DNA of 64,000 nucleotides from positions 1 to 64,000 of the forward strand of contig MU839101.1 of the NCBI GenBank assembly GCA_030685235.1, in the 5' to 3' direction. Made by a program: the position numbers and the translations under genes. Position 1 is the stretch's first letter, and every line of letters begins with the position of its first letter. Below, piece by piece: positions 10,676 through 23,538 of this stretch. The notes under the pieces were generated by a model. That model was not told the origin of the DNA and searched no databases. It saw only the letters and a program-made list of their open reading frames with translations. The stretch comes from Copromyces sp. CBS 386.78. Lineage: Eukaryota; Ascomycota; Sordariomycetes; Sordariales; Sordariaceae.

Positions 10676-12724
10676 ATGCTCGACGTCAACGATTTCAGTA
10701 CGGCACCCTCGCATATGTCTCTCCACGCTCTCCTGCGCCAATTCGCATGCCCAGGCGCATTCCCGTCTCCAAAGCACATGTCGCCCGCCCAACATGCTGA
10801 CGTGTTATTGTGCTCTAAATAGTTGCTGAGCGCGGCGGCAACCCCGAGAAGATTCGGGAAAGCCAGCGCAAGCGTTTTGCCCCCGTCGAGGCCGTCGACG
10901 AGGTCATTGCTCTCTGGGAGGATCACCGCAAGAGTATGTGTTTGCCTGTCCTGTGCCCTCGCTGCCCTCGCTGCCCTCGTTGCCCTCGTTGCCCTCGCTG
11001 CTGCCCTGCAAACAAACAAAAAGGAACTCCATCTGATCTGATCTCTCTTCGTGTGTAATAGCCGCCTACTCTGCCACCCAGCTCAATGCCAAGATCAACG
11101 AGGTCCAGAAGCAGATTGGCCCTAAGAAGAAGGCATATACCACCCATATCTGTCCACGACAATTGTTCCGCGACCGGCTGCTCTAACACTATTGCGCTCG
11201 TATTAGGCCAAGGAGGATGTCACCGATCTCTTGAAGCAGAAGGCCGACCTCGAGAAGGAGAAAAAGGATCTCCTCGACTCCGCCGCCGAGAAGGAGAAGC
11301 TCCTCAAGGCATGTCCTCCGGATCTCGACCTATAAGCATTGGTTCAACGGCTAACACCCTTGAAGGTCAAGGTCAAGACCATCGGCAACCTCGTCCACGA
11401 CTCCGTCCCCGTCTCCAACAACGAGGTCAATATTTCCCCCAGCATTTTTGCGATCTCTCTTCCTCGAACAATTGCCTGACAAGGATATAGGATAACAACA
11501 CTGTCGAGCGCACCTGGGCTCCCGAGGGTGTCACCTTCGAGAAGAAGGATGTCCTCTCCCGTTAGTTCGCCCCTACAAACACCCGGACATATAAAACAAG
11601 CGAGACTGACAAAGGCTGGGTATTGTAGACCACGAGGTTCTCAGGAAGCTGGATGGCTATGACCCCGAGCGTGGTGTCAAGGTTGTCGGCCACCGCGGCT
11701 ACTTCCTGAAGAAATGGGGTGTTTTCCTCAACCAGTAAGCCAGCCACTTCCAATTTGGGTCACCTTTTGGCATAGGGACATATGCTAACTTTGGTATAGG
11801 GCCATCATCAACTACGGCCTCGAGTTCCTCTCCGAGAGAGAGTACACTCCCCTCCAGACTCCCCAGCTCATGCTCAGGGAACAGATGGCCAAGACTGCCC
11901 AGCTTTCCCAGTTCGACGAGGAGCTCTACAAGGTTACCGGTGACCAGGCCGACAAGTACCTGATCGCTGTGAGTGGCTCCGGCACCCGTTTGTGACTGAG
12001 TTATCGCGAAGATACTGATACTGTGTGTGTGTAATAGACCTCCGAGCAGCCCATCTCCGCTTTCCACAGCGACGAGTGGCTCCAAGCCAAGGACCTCCCC
12101 CTGAAGTACGCTGGTTATTCCACCTGCTTCCGCAAGGAGGCCGGTGCCCACGGCAAGGACGTCTGGGGTATCTTCCGCGTCCACGAGTTCACCAAGGTCG
12201 AGCAGTTCTGCATCACCGAGCCCGAGAAGTCCTGGGAGATGTTCGACCACATGATCTCCAACTCCGAGGCCTTCTACCAGTCCCTCGGCATCCCGTACCG
12301 CGTTGTCGCCATCGTCTCGGGCGCTCTCAACAACGCCGCCGCCAAGAAGCTCGATCTCGAGGCTTGGTTCCCCCACCAGGGCGAGTTCAAGGAGCTCGTC
12401 TCGTGCTCCAACTGCACCGACTACCAGTCCCGCGATCTCGAGATCCGCTTCGGCGTCAAGAAGCAGACCGACATCAAGAAGACCTACGTCCACTGCCTCA
12501 ACTCCACCCTGACCGCCACCACCCGCACCATCTGCGCCATCCTCGAGAACTTCCAGACCCCCGAGGGTGTCAAGGTTCCCGAGCCTCTGCGCAAGTACCT
12601 CCCCGGTGCTCCCGAGTTCATCCCTTTTGCCCCTGAGCCCGTCAAGGAGGTTAAGGAGGGCAAGGGCGGCAAGAAGGGCGAGGCTGCTCCCAAGAAGGAG
12701 GAGGCTCTTCCTATTCGCCAATAG
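10676..12724 (+). CDS. SES1: cytosolic seryl-tRNA synthetase
   Basis: Nine exons (10676-10697, 10823-10933, 11062-11132, 11207-11308, 11366-11425, 11491-11560, 11629-11734, 11800-11968, 12038-12724) encode 465 aa. The N-terminus MLDVNDF joins [18 protein letters not shown], the standard SerRS start. The charged block from exons 3-4 ([16 protein letters not shown] through AEKEKLLK) forms the tRNA-binding coiled-coil arm. Class II motifs include motif 2 ([24 protein letters not shown]) and motif 3 ([19 protein letters not shown]). A Lys/Glu-rich tail ([15 protein letters not shown]) is typical of fungal cytosolic enzymes. The enzyme charges tRNA-Ser, and tRNA-Sec where present. Introns 3 (11133-11206) and 4 (11309-11365) only make sense with GC donors. 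Without splicing, both read into stops. Confidence 0.94.
10954..10998 (+). repeat. 9-bp minisatellite in SerRS intron 2
   Basis: Five tandem copies of TGCCCTCG followed by C or T lie just downstream of the donor of intron 2 of the seryl-tRNA synthetase gene. It is likely polymorphic; no function is apparent. Confidence 0.85.
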
Positions 12725-13964
12725 GAGGATGCTTGTTGTAGTTTAGTTAGATTAGGTTGTTTGTGTGGCCTTAATTGAATGATTTGATACCAACTCAGTT
12801 TGATTGTATGCCACGGTGTAAAATTGATGAAATTATCGGTAAAAGTTGTTGAGAAGGGATAGTACATAGAGGTATATTGCAGTTGAAAATTACCAAGAAG
12901 TTATGTTGTCCGACGTTTTGTCGAGAAGTCGGTATACCAATTGACGGTGCAATTGTTGGTGGGCAAGCTCAGCATTCTGTGAAGCAGTTGGCAGTTTGTA
13001 GCATATCGCGATATATGTATGCGTTGGCCTAAGTACAGAGAAAATGCGACTGTACTATGAACAAGCATCATGATAGCTCGCAGCCATGCCATCTATTAAC
13101 TGCAGCCTTCGGAGCCCCATTCCGACATGAGCACCAATGGTCCGTCGTTCGCTGGCTCCCTGATCCCATATAGACAAGGTCAACTGTCCCTAAAACCCAT
13201 CAAAACCTCATTAAGGAGATTGATACCCGCCACCTCTCCCTATTCCAATCCGATCCAATCATTTCCCAAATCACATCCGTGACAGCCTTGCCACCTGATT
13301 GATGTGAACACATGAACACGGTATAGTGTCGAAATCCCATCTCTATATCCACAAGTTGAGCAGAGGCTCGTTTAAATCAAACACCAAGGGGTAAATCAAC
13401 CTAAGAAGTAAAACCAAACTCTGATAGCAAGGAAAAAGGAGACAAAGCACTTGACTTCTCTACAGTGCGCCAGGGCTTCCCGTGAAAAACAGAAACAATG
13501 TCGTGAAAATTGCGTGCTGACCGGTGATGGAGTGGGCGGCCACACTCACTTCTCGTAGGACTGATTGTCCTTCGGATCCCTCAAGCCCTCGTTGGGTGAG
13601 AAGACTTTGCTCTTCCTTTCGAGATGTGCCAAATCTCATCCCCTTTGTCGTGGGAGAAGGATATAAGCCAAGGACTATTCGACGCCTCAGAGACGTCTAT
13701 CCGTACCATGCTGTATGAGGCTGCCACACCACCATGTGCCGTCGTGAACCGTAAGAAGCAAGATATGCTGCAAATAATGACCGTTGGTAACAGTGAGATG
13801 TATGTGCCTGTTGTGCCGTCTTTGAGCGCGTGAAGACCCCCGATATGTGTCTCGTGGAGCTTGCCATCGCCCATGGAAAGATGCGACATTTGAACGTGCC
13901 ACCGCCCATGAAAGATGTGATCAGCCCTCTTGTGACCGCGAAGACAAAGTCTGATTGACTTGTC
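12725..13964. other. convergent intergenic region
   Basis: This is shared 3' flank between seryl-tRNA synthetase (plus) and Rheb (minus). No open frame with domain or codon-bias support is seen. The 1.2 kb probably holds both 3' UTRs. Confidence 0.45.
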
Positions 13965-14867
13965 TTACATGACCACACACTTTCCGTTCTCGTTGGTCGC
14001 CGTGGGGTTATTTGACTTCTCAACCTCGCCGATGAGAAGCTCAAATGCTCTGGCGACGTTCTCGTTATAGCGAGCACTAGCCTCAGTCCAGCCGCATTTG
14101 TACTTCTCGGCAAGGGCCTTGCCATCCTCAGGGGTGACCTGGCGTTGTTCGGGGCGCAGATCACTCTTGTTACCAACAATACAGATGGGGACATTATCAG
14201 TTCCCTGCGATGAGTCAGTAAAAGCTCACGGGATATTTTTAGGACAAGGCGCTGCTTACCAGGTGGTTGAGAATCTTGTCTCTGATAACCTGAACCATCT
14301 CGAAAGATGCCAGGGAAGAAACAGAGTAGACCAGCATGTAGCCGTGGATGCCGATGAAATGTTTGCTATTCAAAATCGAATATTCATCCTGTTCAAGTGC
14401 CCATGTCAGTAAAATGCGTCATTCTGAGGGAACTCCCACCATTTGGGCAAGGAGAGAAAGGACTGTAAGAAACGTACCTGGCCTGCTGTGTCGACGATCT
14501 CGGTCGAGTAATCCTGATTCTTCCACCTGATCTCCTTTGAGAAGGTATTCTCGATGGTGGGGTAGTAGGATTCGACAAAGTGTCCATCCACAAAGCGAAC
14601 AGCGAGTGAAGATTTGCCTGTGACCTCGGTTAGCGTCTGTTGTTCATCTCTCACTTCCGTTTCACTTTGCGACGAGGCCGCAAGAAGCCCATCTGCTCTG
14701 CGACTTTCACGCCGCAGACATGTATACTTGGTGCGAGGGTGATGGCAGTGTGACAGCCACGTGACTTGTGTATTGAGATGAGGGAAAGGGTGGAAAGAGG
14801 TGAACTTACCAACGGAGCGACTACCTACGATGGCGATCTTCCGCTGCTTTGTGGCGGGGGACGGCAT
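13965..14867 (-). CDS. Rheb-family small GTPase
   Basis: Four exons on the minus strand (14867-14810, 14617-14478, 14388-14260, 14204-13965) encode 188 aa. The P-loop is GSRSVGKSSL, with the Arg at the position that marks Rheb where Ras has Gly12. The effector loop is YYPTIENTF, switch II DTAGQDEYS, G4 NKSD and G5 EASAR. The C-terminus is the CAAX box CVVM, predicting farnesylation and membrane attachment. Rheb homologues (yeast Rhb1) activate TORC1 and influence arginine/lysine uptake. The identity rests on the Rheb-type P-loop and the DEYSILNSKHFIGIHGYMLVYS region. Introns have GTAAGT, GTACGT and GTAAGC donors and all preserve phase. The gene converges with seryl-tRNA synthetase. Confidence 0.93.
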
Positions 14868-17001
14868 TGCGAAAGAACGTCAACGGACGTTGGATGTGAG
14901 GAGCTTTGGGATTTGGAACTTGTGAATATATGTAACGTATACGACCTGTTCAAAAGTCGTTACGCGTTGTTGTTGAAGCTGGGAGAGAGAATCTGTGGGT
15001 GAGATGGGGTGGTGATGTGAAAAAACAGGTGAGTGAGGGTTGGTGGAAACAATGGAAGTTGTGAAGGTTGAAGGTTGAATGTGGGATGTGGTCCAAGTTT
15101 AGAAGAAAAACAATTTGAGTGGTTGTTTTGAATGGCCTGGCAGGCGGGCGACAGCGGAGTGATACCGGCTCGTAACAATTGAGAAAGCTTGTGAGCCAGA
15201 CAAGGAAAGAGCGCCCTTCCCTGCCACTGCCACCTACAAGTTTGGCGGCCAGAGTCTAGGCAGTTTGCGGTAGAGACAGGTACGTACTATTGCCGCTTGA
15301 AACTGGTATGGAAATCGGACCGGAGTTCTGGGACTTGGGAGGAAAAGAAGGGTCCGGCAAGCCCGCTGCGTAGAAAGACTGAATGTCCCTGTTTCCAGGC
15401 CTAGGCAAGTCCGGAACAATTCTTCAAGTCCGTGTAAAGATGAAATTGGAGTCTGATCTTGAATCGATAATGTCAACGTGGATAGTATAACCGATCCCCT
15501 TCAGCATCATCAAGAAAGTCGTGACCGAATCCAGAATAAGATCTCTTTCGCCGGTTTCCCAAGGGTTCACCTCCGACTGGAAATACGTTGTCAGGGTTGT
15601 ACAGGTCATTGGTGCATGGTCCCACTCGTTGACGACCACGCGAGACGAGTTTCAAAGAGTCGTTCCTTCCCGTCTGTCTCAACTCGACTCGTCTGAGCGC
15701 TCAACGACACAGACACTGCAAGTCCTGACACTCGATCTTGTAACTTACAGGTGCAATGCCACTGCTATTTCGTCAGGGCAAACCGGGCACGGTCGCTGTC
15801 TCTGTCGACCTGTCTCGCGTGCCATGGCTCAGACTCTCACAGCGGCGGCAGCAGCCAGAGACAAAGAGGCAGCCTGTCTCGAGCCTACGGAACGTGGTGG
15901 GGTATGTGAGGATTCTTGTGAGGTAATACACCCCACTGCTTCCGTTGCACCTGCCGCACCTTGCGGCTCAGCAGTCGCTAAAGTTCGCCTTCAGGGCCCC
16001 CATAATTTATCACTGCTAAGCCTCTAAAACACCAAGCCTGGACCCTGGAATTCGGTCATGAACCACGAGACTGCGGCATGAAGGGACCAGTTGCTTCCAT
16101 GTCCACTGGGGAAATGGAGTTGAAGTTGGCATGTGAGGAGTTACAACTACTTCACATTGTTATGTAGAGGAGACTGTGACTCTGAGTGTGAATGAATACA
16201 CTGTATGTTCTACGTACGCTTAGGTATGGCTTGACAAGCTGAAAGTTTCCACGGCAACGTGATCGACTGCGGATAGATTCACAGACAAGCAGGTGGACTA
16301 CCTCTAGCCCACTATCTAAATGCGACTTATCTTTGGACCCTGTTTTCCATGATGACTCCGAACCTCCGTAGTCACCTGCGTCCATCCGAATTCCGAGCTG
16401 CTTCTGACCCGAAGTTGTGTCACGACAGACCACAGCAGACCGAGATGCAAGTTGCATTGTGCTAACGGAGACTATCCGGTTCTTTGTGTCTATGAATAAA
16501 GGATACTGTTACAAGATAATGTTTACAAAAACTCTACATCATCTATGGTGGAAGAGTGCCAAAGGCCCAAAGGTGTTGCTCAGATTAGGTGGACAGCTTC
16601 TTTTGAAGACCGTCCGTATGTATCCCAAACCAAACCAAGTGAAGCCATTCCTTGCGCTGAGGTGGTCATAACCAAAGTTATTGATCGGCCATCCTGAAGA
16701 ATCCTGAATTTTGCTCTCCGTCCATCCGTCTCAACCAACTTCGTTAGCCAGGAGGGCAGTATGGCAGTATGTCAACTGAACCTTCTTCCCGCACGTAAAT
16801 CATATTTCCCGTAAAATCCCCAGACCCTCCTCCGTACCAGAACAAACCCCATGTGTATATTAACCCGCAACCCGTAACCCCGGCCCAACCCATGGACCAA
16901 TCCGTTGAAACTCCCGGAAAAAAGCAATAAAAGCAACGCAATGTCTCACTCCCAGAGGCCAGAGTGTCGATCCGGCTCTGCAATCATCCATCGATAGATT
17001 T
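14868..17001. other. intergenic, no gene seen
   Basis: This is the upstream region of Rheb and the 3' flank of WAPL, both on the minus strand. The longest open frame (15521-16027, plus) has no domain and an atypical composition. A CT-rich complement before 14868 fits a Rheb leader. No RNA gene was recognised. Confidence 0.45.
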
Positions 17002-19611
17002 TCAGACGCTAGACTCTGACTTGAGAACGCTGACCAGTCTCTGGAGACGCGCCATAGCAGAAGACTCGTCGCCCTCTTTTGTTTCCCCAGATCCACCCTG
17101 GGCTTCCTCGACTCTCTGATGGTAGACGATGAACTCGTTGAGGGAATCCACCAACGGCTGGATGCTCTTTTTAGGGTGGACGGAGATGAACCTTTCCCTG
17201 ATAGGCTCGCGCAGGCAAAGGTATCCCAGCAAGATGGCAAGATAGCCGAGAGCAACGTTGAGTTGGGCTTTCTCCTTGGAATCCGCCTGTGACATCTCTT
17301 GTGTTAGTATTGGTCTTCATACCTTGTACGCTCTGGACAGACAACTTACATCAGAGGTCTTGGAGTGGTTATCAGCATAAAGCTGGATCAGTTTTTCTAG
17401 CTGTGGTCCCGGCGTACCCGCTCTCGTGTCAAGAGACTTCCCAGCCGGTGGGTAATAGACGCAAAAGTTAATCATTACACCGAGCATCATAATCAGAGAC
17501 TCGTAGACTTTAGAGAGGAAGGCATCGGCCTTCATAGAATTCAAAACAACGTCGAAGGCAACACATGCCGATTGCGCTAGGTTCTGGAGGAGCCCCTTGT
17601 TGACAAGCGTTCCCGAGGCATCATGGTTGTGATTAGTCATGTTAAGCGTAATCCTGAGGGTGAGGCTCTCGAGATCGTTGAATTTGTCCGCAGGCCGGGC
17701 CAAGGTTGTCTCCAGAACATCAGCCACAATTGGCACGTATTGAGTCGTCCATTTAGGGCTGAGGTGAGACTGCATAGCGTAAATGGAATGGCCTTCCAGG
17801 ACATACAGGGCGAGGAAGAAGTCGATGGATGCTTGCTCTTTCGGGAAATCCCAGCATGCCTGGTCGGATGCGCCAGCGGCCAAAACCGCAAAGAGTTGGT
17901 CGGTGACTTCCGCGGAGAAGACTTCGAATTCATCTGACATTTGAGTTGACTGCCGCATAATCAAGTCTAGGCACTTTAGCGCGAGCGTTCTGGGAGATAC
18001 AAGCTCAGGCAAGGCGGTTTCCCATATCGGAAGCTTCAAAAGAGAGGCCTTGATCGTCCCTAGTGTTGTTTGGCCATTTCTCGACACATTCTGCTTCCTC
18101 TCTTTCGTCAACAGAACAACGTCTCTTGGTTCCCCCAGTAGTCGCTCAATCAGGGCGGCGAAGCCTTGGGCCTTGAGCTGCTGGAGTAGCAGTGTTGAGG
18201 CCGACGTAGCCAGCATGTTCGCGACAACCGCAGCGATTGCAAAGCCACCAATGAGGTCCGTCTCCTTGTCGAGCAACTTGAACACATCGTCGGCGCCGCC
18301 ATGGTTGCGAAGCTGTGACCGAAACGACTTTTCATTCGTTTTCTGGGCAAGTTCGAACAAAGCGCCTCTTCGCAATGACGAAGGCTTTTCCGACGGTGAA
18401 CCCACTCTGTCCAAAATATCCTCGATCTCGTCCGCAAATCGGCTGTTGGCACCGGCTTGTCGTAGCTCGTGAATACTTCGAACGGCTCCTGTGTTGACTG
18501 TCTCGTCTTCCTCGTCCTCGAACGAGAAGGCATCAAGAGCAGCACTTTTGGTCATGCGACCAATGTTGAATAGTGCGCCGCCAGAGAAGCTATCGTCCAT
18601 CCCCGTCCCGCCCAATCCACCCCCATCGAACAGCGGGTCCCTTTCAGCCAACATTGACCTTTGCTGCGTGTACGTGAACTTCGGGCCTGATTTCTTGGTT
18701 GCAAGTATTGGGCGAGCAAGTCTCTTTGACGGGGTCATGGTTGAAGGATTGGGCGAGCTTGGATCCTGGAACTTGGGAGACTGTTTGCCTCGAGGGCTCT
18801 CTTGCAGCGAAGAATTGTCGTCTTCATCGGAGGAACTGTCTTCTCCTTTTTGGGCTACCAAAGCATCGATCAAGCGTTTCCTCCGTTGCGGCGCAACAGT
18901 AACAGAGTCCTCAGTTTCCCGCGGGGGGGACGGATTATTTTGCATGGGCAATGGTTGTGGTTTTGGCTTGGAAGACGAAAGGCGTAGCGGAATCTGATGC
19001 TTTGTTGCCGTATGCGTAAGAAACGACCGGGGAGAGGAAGCATCCGCCATCTTGACATCTTTTACGGGTGTGTTGACGGTCTTTTGCTGCACCTTCGCCG
19101 CCGGTATTGGTTTTGCTACCTGTTCCTTCGAAGCATTGACGGGCGTTTCTGTGCCGGACGGCGATGAGTCGGGGGTTGAGTATGGTCCTGCCAGTACGTC
19201 TGTCTGTTCCGAATATGTCCGCGTGATCTTTCTCTTCTTTGCCCTCACGTCATCCTCGCCGGTTTCTACGCTACCCGGCAGTGGCTGGCTATGCGACTCG
19301 TCGTGGAGCCTTGGCTGGCTGGTTCGGCCATATTTCTGTCTAGCTGGTAGCCTGCCTCTGTTGCTAGAACTGGCGGTACGAGATACGGTAGGTCGAGGTT
19401 CTGGCGACGGTGATGGAGATGTGACGGTAGCAGTCACAGGGGCTTTCGTGATAATGTCTTCTTCGCTCTGGTTCGTCTTGACCGATATCGAGGATGCACT
19501 CCTGTTGACGGAGATTGAGGAATTTGAAGCTCCCATTCGTCTTCTCGCAGCTTTGCCGTATGTGGTCACGCGCTTCTTGGGCGGAAAGTCGTAATCGCTG
19601 AGGCTGGCCAT
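17002..19611 (-). CDS. WAPL / Rad61-like cohesin release factor
   Basis: Two exons on the minus strand (19611-17350 and 17286-17002) encode 848 aa. The ATG at 19611 begins MASLSDYDFPPKKRVTTYGK; the frame upstream has no other ATG. The first 350 residues are Ser/Pro/Lys-rich and probably disordered. The C-terminal half is an alpha-helical WAPL domain (about 370-840), with RSIHELRQAGANSRFADEIE, FELAQKTNEKSFRSQLRNHG and a final GYLAILLGYLCL segment in exon 2. WAPL with Pds5 opens the cohesin ring and limits sister-chromatid cohesion. The only intron (63 nt) has an ACTAACA branch site. Fungal Wpl1/Rad61 proteins are often 650-900 aa, so the length is normal. Confidence 0.88.
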
Positions 19612-21301
19612 TGTGCTGACTGTGGCCAACCAAGGGGACGGAGCTCGGATTGATGTTGGACGGCGATGAATATGTGAACCGGTTGTACGGACGCCAGAAT
19701 CGTATTAGAGCAACATGCGGGGAACTGTGGCAAGTTCGGCGGCTGAGGGTTGAGAAGTCGGTCAATGGCAGTTCCGGCTAAGTAAAACGTGTTTGTTGGC
19801 GGCGTGTTCACCGAAGTGCGGGTGGAAGTCCGATGCGCGCAGCTCGTCTAAGGCGCGTGATCAATGCCGGTTCATGCGGCGGTTGTAGCGGCGATGAGGA
19901 GCTGGAGGCATGAGCTTATAAGGTTCGGAACGAGAAATATGTGTTGTTAGTTGTAGAGGTGTAGCGAGGCGACGTTTGCTTGATATAGTTGCGACGATTG
20001 AGGTTGACCGCAAGGTTGCGCTTCCGTCCCGCCTTCAATCCAATGTTTTGGAAATGGAGGAAGAAGTCGAAGTGGAAACGGGTGTCATTGTTGCGGAAAC
20101 CCCACAATCTGCTCCCGGCACCCTTTCCACCACGGTGCCTGCCCTGTGGTCGTCCTGTGCGGTTCACTGCGGTGCGCGTGCAGGGCGACGGCGGCAGGGG
20201 CAAAGGCAAGACAAGGTTAGCACGGTGACCCTGCAGATGCATGTGGTGGTCTGTGCTTCCCGTTGCCCTCGAGATGTCCGCTTAATGCCCCGGCCCTTCT
20301 CTTTTTTAGAGTTTCCAGAAACAGCCTTTGATGTTATCGTCCCGTCTCATTGTTTACGTACAAACGACCTTTATCCCCAATTGTAAAGCGCGGATATCGG
20401 CACCGCATTGTATGAGACGAAAATCGTGGGGTTCCCAAGGTTGATCAGTTACATTGCAGTAGGTGAACATTTCATCCCAATTGAGCTCACCTTGATGGCT
20501 CGCACTGAGGACGGCCTTCGCCCGTGGGAGCTCTTCGCGAGCGGGCTCACGGCGGGCACGGCGGGGTTCCAGATCGCAGGACGGGACCCAGTCCAAGAGC
20601 GGTTTCCACTTGGACGACTCGGACAACCCTGAGAGAATGGGCAGGGATCGGTCCAGAAGCCTTTCGCAAATGCAGTATATTTTTCTGATCTGAGAATCGC
20701 TCAAAGTCTCAAAGTTCCCCTTTCTTGTCCTAGTTCCAGCAATCCTGCCACGATCCTCCTCCGGTGAACGGAGAAGCCCAGACAAATAGTCAGTACACAC
20801 GCTACCTTGGCAAGCCGCCAATTCCTATCCCCGATTGAAACTCTGCGACAACCGAGTTCCACCGTTTATCAGCTCTGCAAGTGGGAGGGGTTTGGTGGGA
20901 CCGTGGTTGATACAACACTTCATCCTGCCTGTTTGGGCGCGGGTTTAGTAGAAACTACTGATCTCCCGCCTCGGGTCTAAGTCTGGGGGTGGCAGCTTGC
21001 GCCTGCGCTCCTCGTCCTGCTTGGTCGCGCCTCAACCCCAATCACGAACCTTTCTACTCAATCTGTTTGTCATCTGTCTGCCCCTGGCTGAGTACAGATA
21101 GGCTTTTACCTTTGCCCCAGGGCCCTCTCTTTAAGAAGCATCTGATCCCCCCTCCTCACGGACACTTGCGCGCGTGACACTATCTTTCTTAACATAGACC
21201 ACGCATCATTTACACGAAACGATTCAACAGGGTATCCGTTATCACGACTTCGGCACTTAGTCCATCCTCTTATTACTGCTCCTCCTCCAACCCAAGTCAA
21301 C
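19612..21301. other. divergent promoter region WAPL / UPRT
   Basis: About 1.7 kb lies between divergent starts. Short open frames on both strands lack ATG starts or recognisable domains (for example a TTG-initiated frame at 20354-20821, minus). A pyrimidine-rich stretch just before 21302 fits the UPRT leader. Confidence 0.5.
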
Positions 21302-22297
<996 letters not shown>

Positions 22298-22699
22298 AGG
22301 GTTTGAAAGGGGGAGGCGTACGTAGATATCGTTGGTTGTGTGATGAGACTTCCTGGTAGTGTGAAGATCGACTTTGGGAAATGGCGTTTTATCTGAGAGG
22401 ACTTTTGGATGCCAAGCGTAGTATAATGGAATACCCACTCTGGAAAGAGTAACAAAATGAGTTTTTCGTGCTTGCTTCGTTCATCGGAAAAATGGAACTG
22501 GCATCGAGATCCGGCTCGTTTCCGCTTCGCCTATCGTGATGATGATGATGATGATGATGATATGTAATGACCCTTTATAAAACCTTTCGCTCAGTCAACC
22601 ATGGCCCCTGTGAGATATTTGGAGAAAAGTAAGAGAGAAAAAAGCCAGCCCTGGCTATGTATGGACGTAATGCAACGTCGGGTCATTCGTTGATGTCGT
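22298..22699. other. convergent 3' region UPRT / ELF1
   Basis: This is the 3' flank of both genes. It contains a TGA trinucleotide microsatellite at 22537-22560 and no coding sequence. Confidence 0.5.
22537..22560 (+). repeat. (TGA)8 microsatellite
   Basis: Eight tandem TGA units lie in the shared 3' flank of UPRT and ELF1. This is a simple repeat. Confidence 0.85.
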
Positions 22700-23538
22700 T
22701 CAGTCGTACTCATCGTCATCAACATCAACACCGGATCCCGCGCCATAGCCTCTATCGTCATCCTCATCATCTTCGTCGATATCGGCAGCTCTTCGGCTTG
22801 ATGCCGCTGGTCGTCCGCCCGTCGACTCCCTCCGGGAATAGGATGCTGCTTTTGCGCTTGCCTCGGCTTCTTGGGCAACGGCGTCTGTTGGTGACAAGTC
22901 AATAAACAGGTCGCAACCATGACAAGGGCAAGACCATATGCTTGCTTACCTGCAGCATCTACCCAAGCGCTATAGACATCTACCGCAGCATCGAGGTCTA
23001 GATTCCATGTAGGTCAGCCCTTCTCTCCTTTTCATAATCCTAAATATATCCGAGCATCGGTCAAGTCCAGTCTTACAGTTGACAGGGCACTGGAACTTTT
23101 GGCCGCAGATCTTGCAGTCGAGGTAGCCGACGCCGGCCTTCTTGTCGAGCTTGACGATGACGGATCGTTCGTGGTTGCAGAAGAGGCATGTGAAGACGGT
23201 GGGGAGGGGATCGTTCTAGTGAGAGAGAGGAGTTGAACAAGTTAGCGACGGATCAAGGACTCCTGTAATCTGCGGCGAAGAGATATGTTCGAATAGAGCG
23301 ACCCAATGTAGATGGAGGTACAGTAGTACTGAGTGCTGTGTATGGTACGTGATGACTGCCTTTGGGGGTGCAGTATTGTCCTAAAAGCTTATCGGGCAAT
23401 GACGTCTTTGGTGGTATCCAGAGGTCGCGGCGCGCGCAACGGACAATGGTACGCGATTGTTCTTTGCGACTAGGAAAGGTATGTACATACCCTCCTGGGG
23501 CCCTGCGGCTTTCTTGACGACTTTTTGCGTTTGCCCAT
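22700..23538 (-). CDS. ELF1: transcription elongation factor ELF1
   Basis: Four exons on the minus strand (23538-23491, 23215-23077, 22997-22950, 22884-22700) encode 139 aa. The basic N-terminus [11 protein letters not shown] is followed by a four-cysteine zinc ribbon (TCLFCNHE and [10 protein letters not shown]). [18 protein letters not shown] helix follows, then an acidic tail ([10 protein letters not shown]). This is the complete ELF1 architecture: a small chromatin-associated factor that rides with RNA polymerase II and helps it pass nucleosomes. Intron 1 is long for this window (275 nt), directly after the basic tail and before the zinc ribbon. It converges with UPRT and is divergent from URC1. 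Confidence 0.94.

Noticed and set aside
11699..12721. 340-codon minus-strand frame opposite seryl-tRNA synthetase
   Set aside because: Antisense shadow of a strongly codon-biased gene, with Leu/Gly/Val-rich nonsense composition.
15521..16027. 168-codon plus-strand frame upstream of Rheb
   Set aside because: No domain, atypical composition and no splice partners; likely random.
20354..20821. 155-codon frame on the minus strand between WAPL and UPRT
   Set aside because: It starts at TTG rather than ATG, has no domain, and lies in a divergent promoter region.
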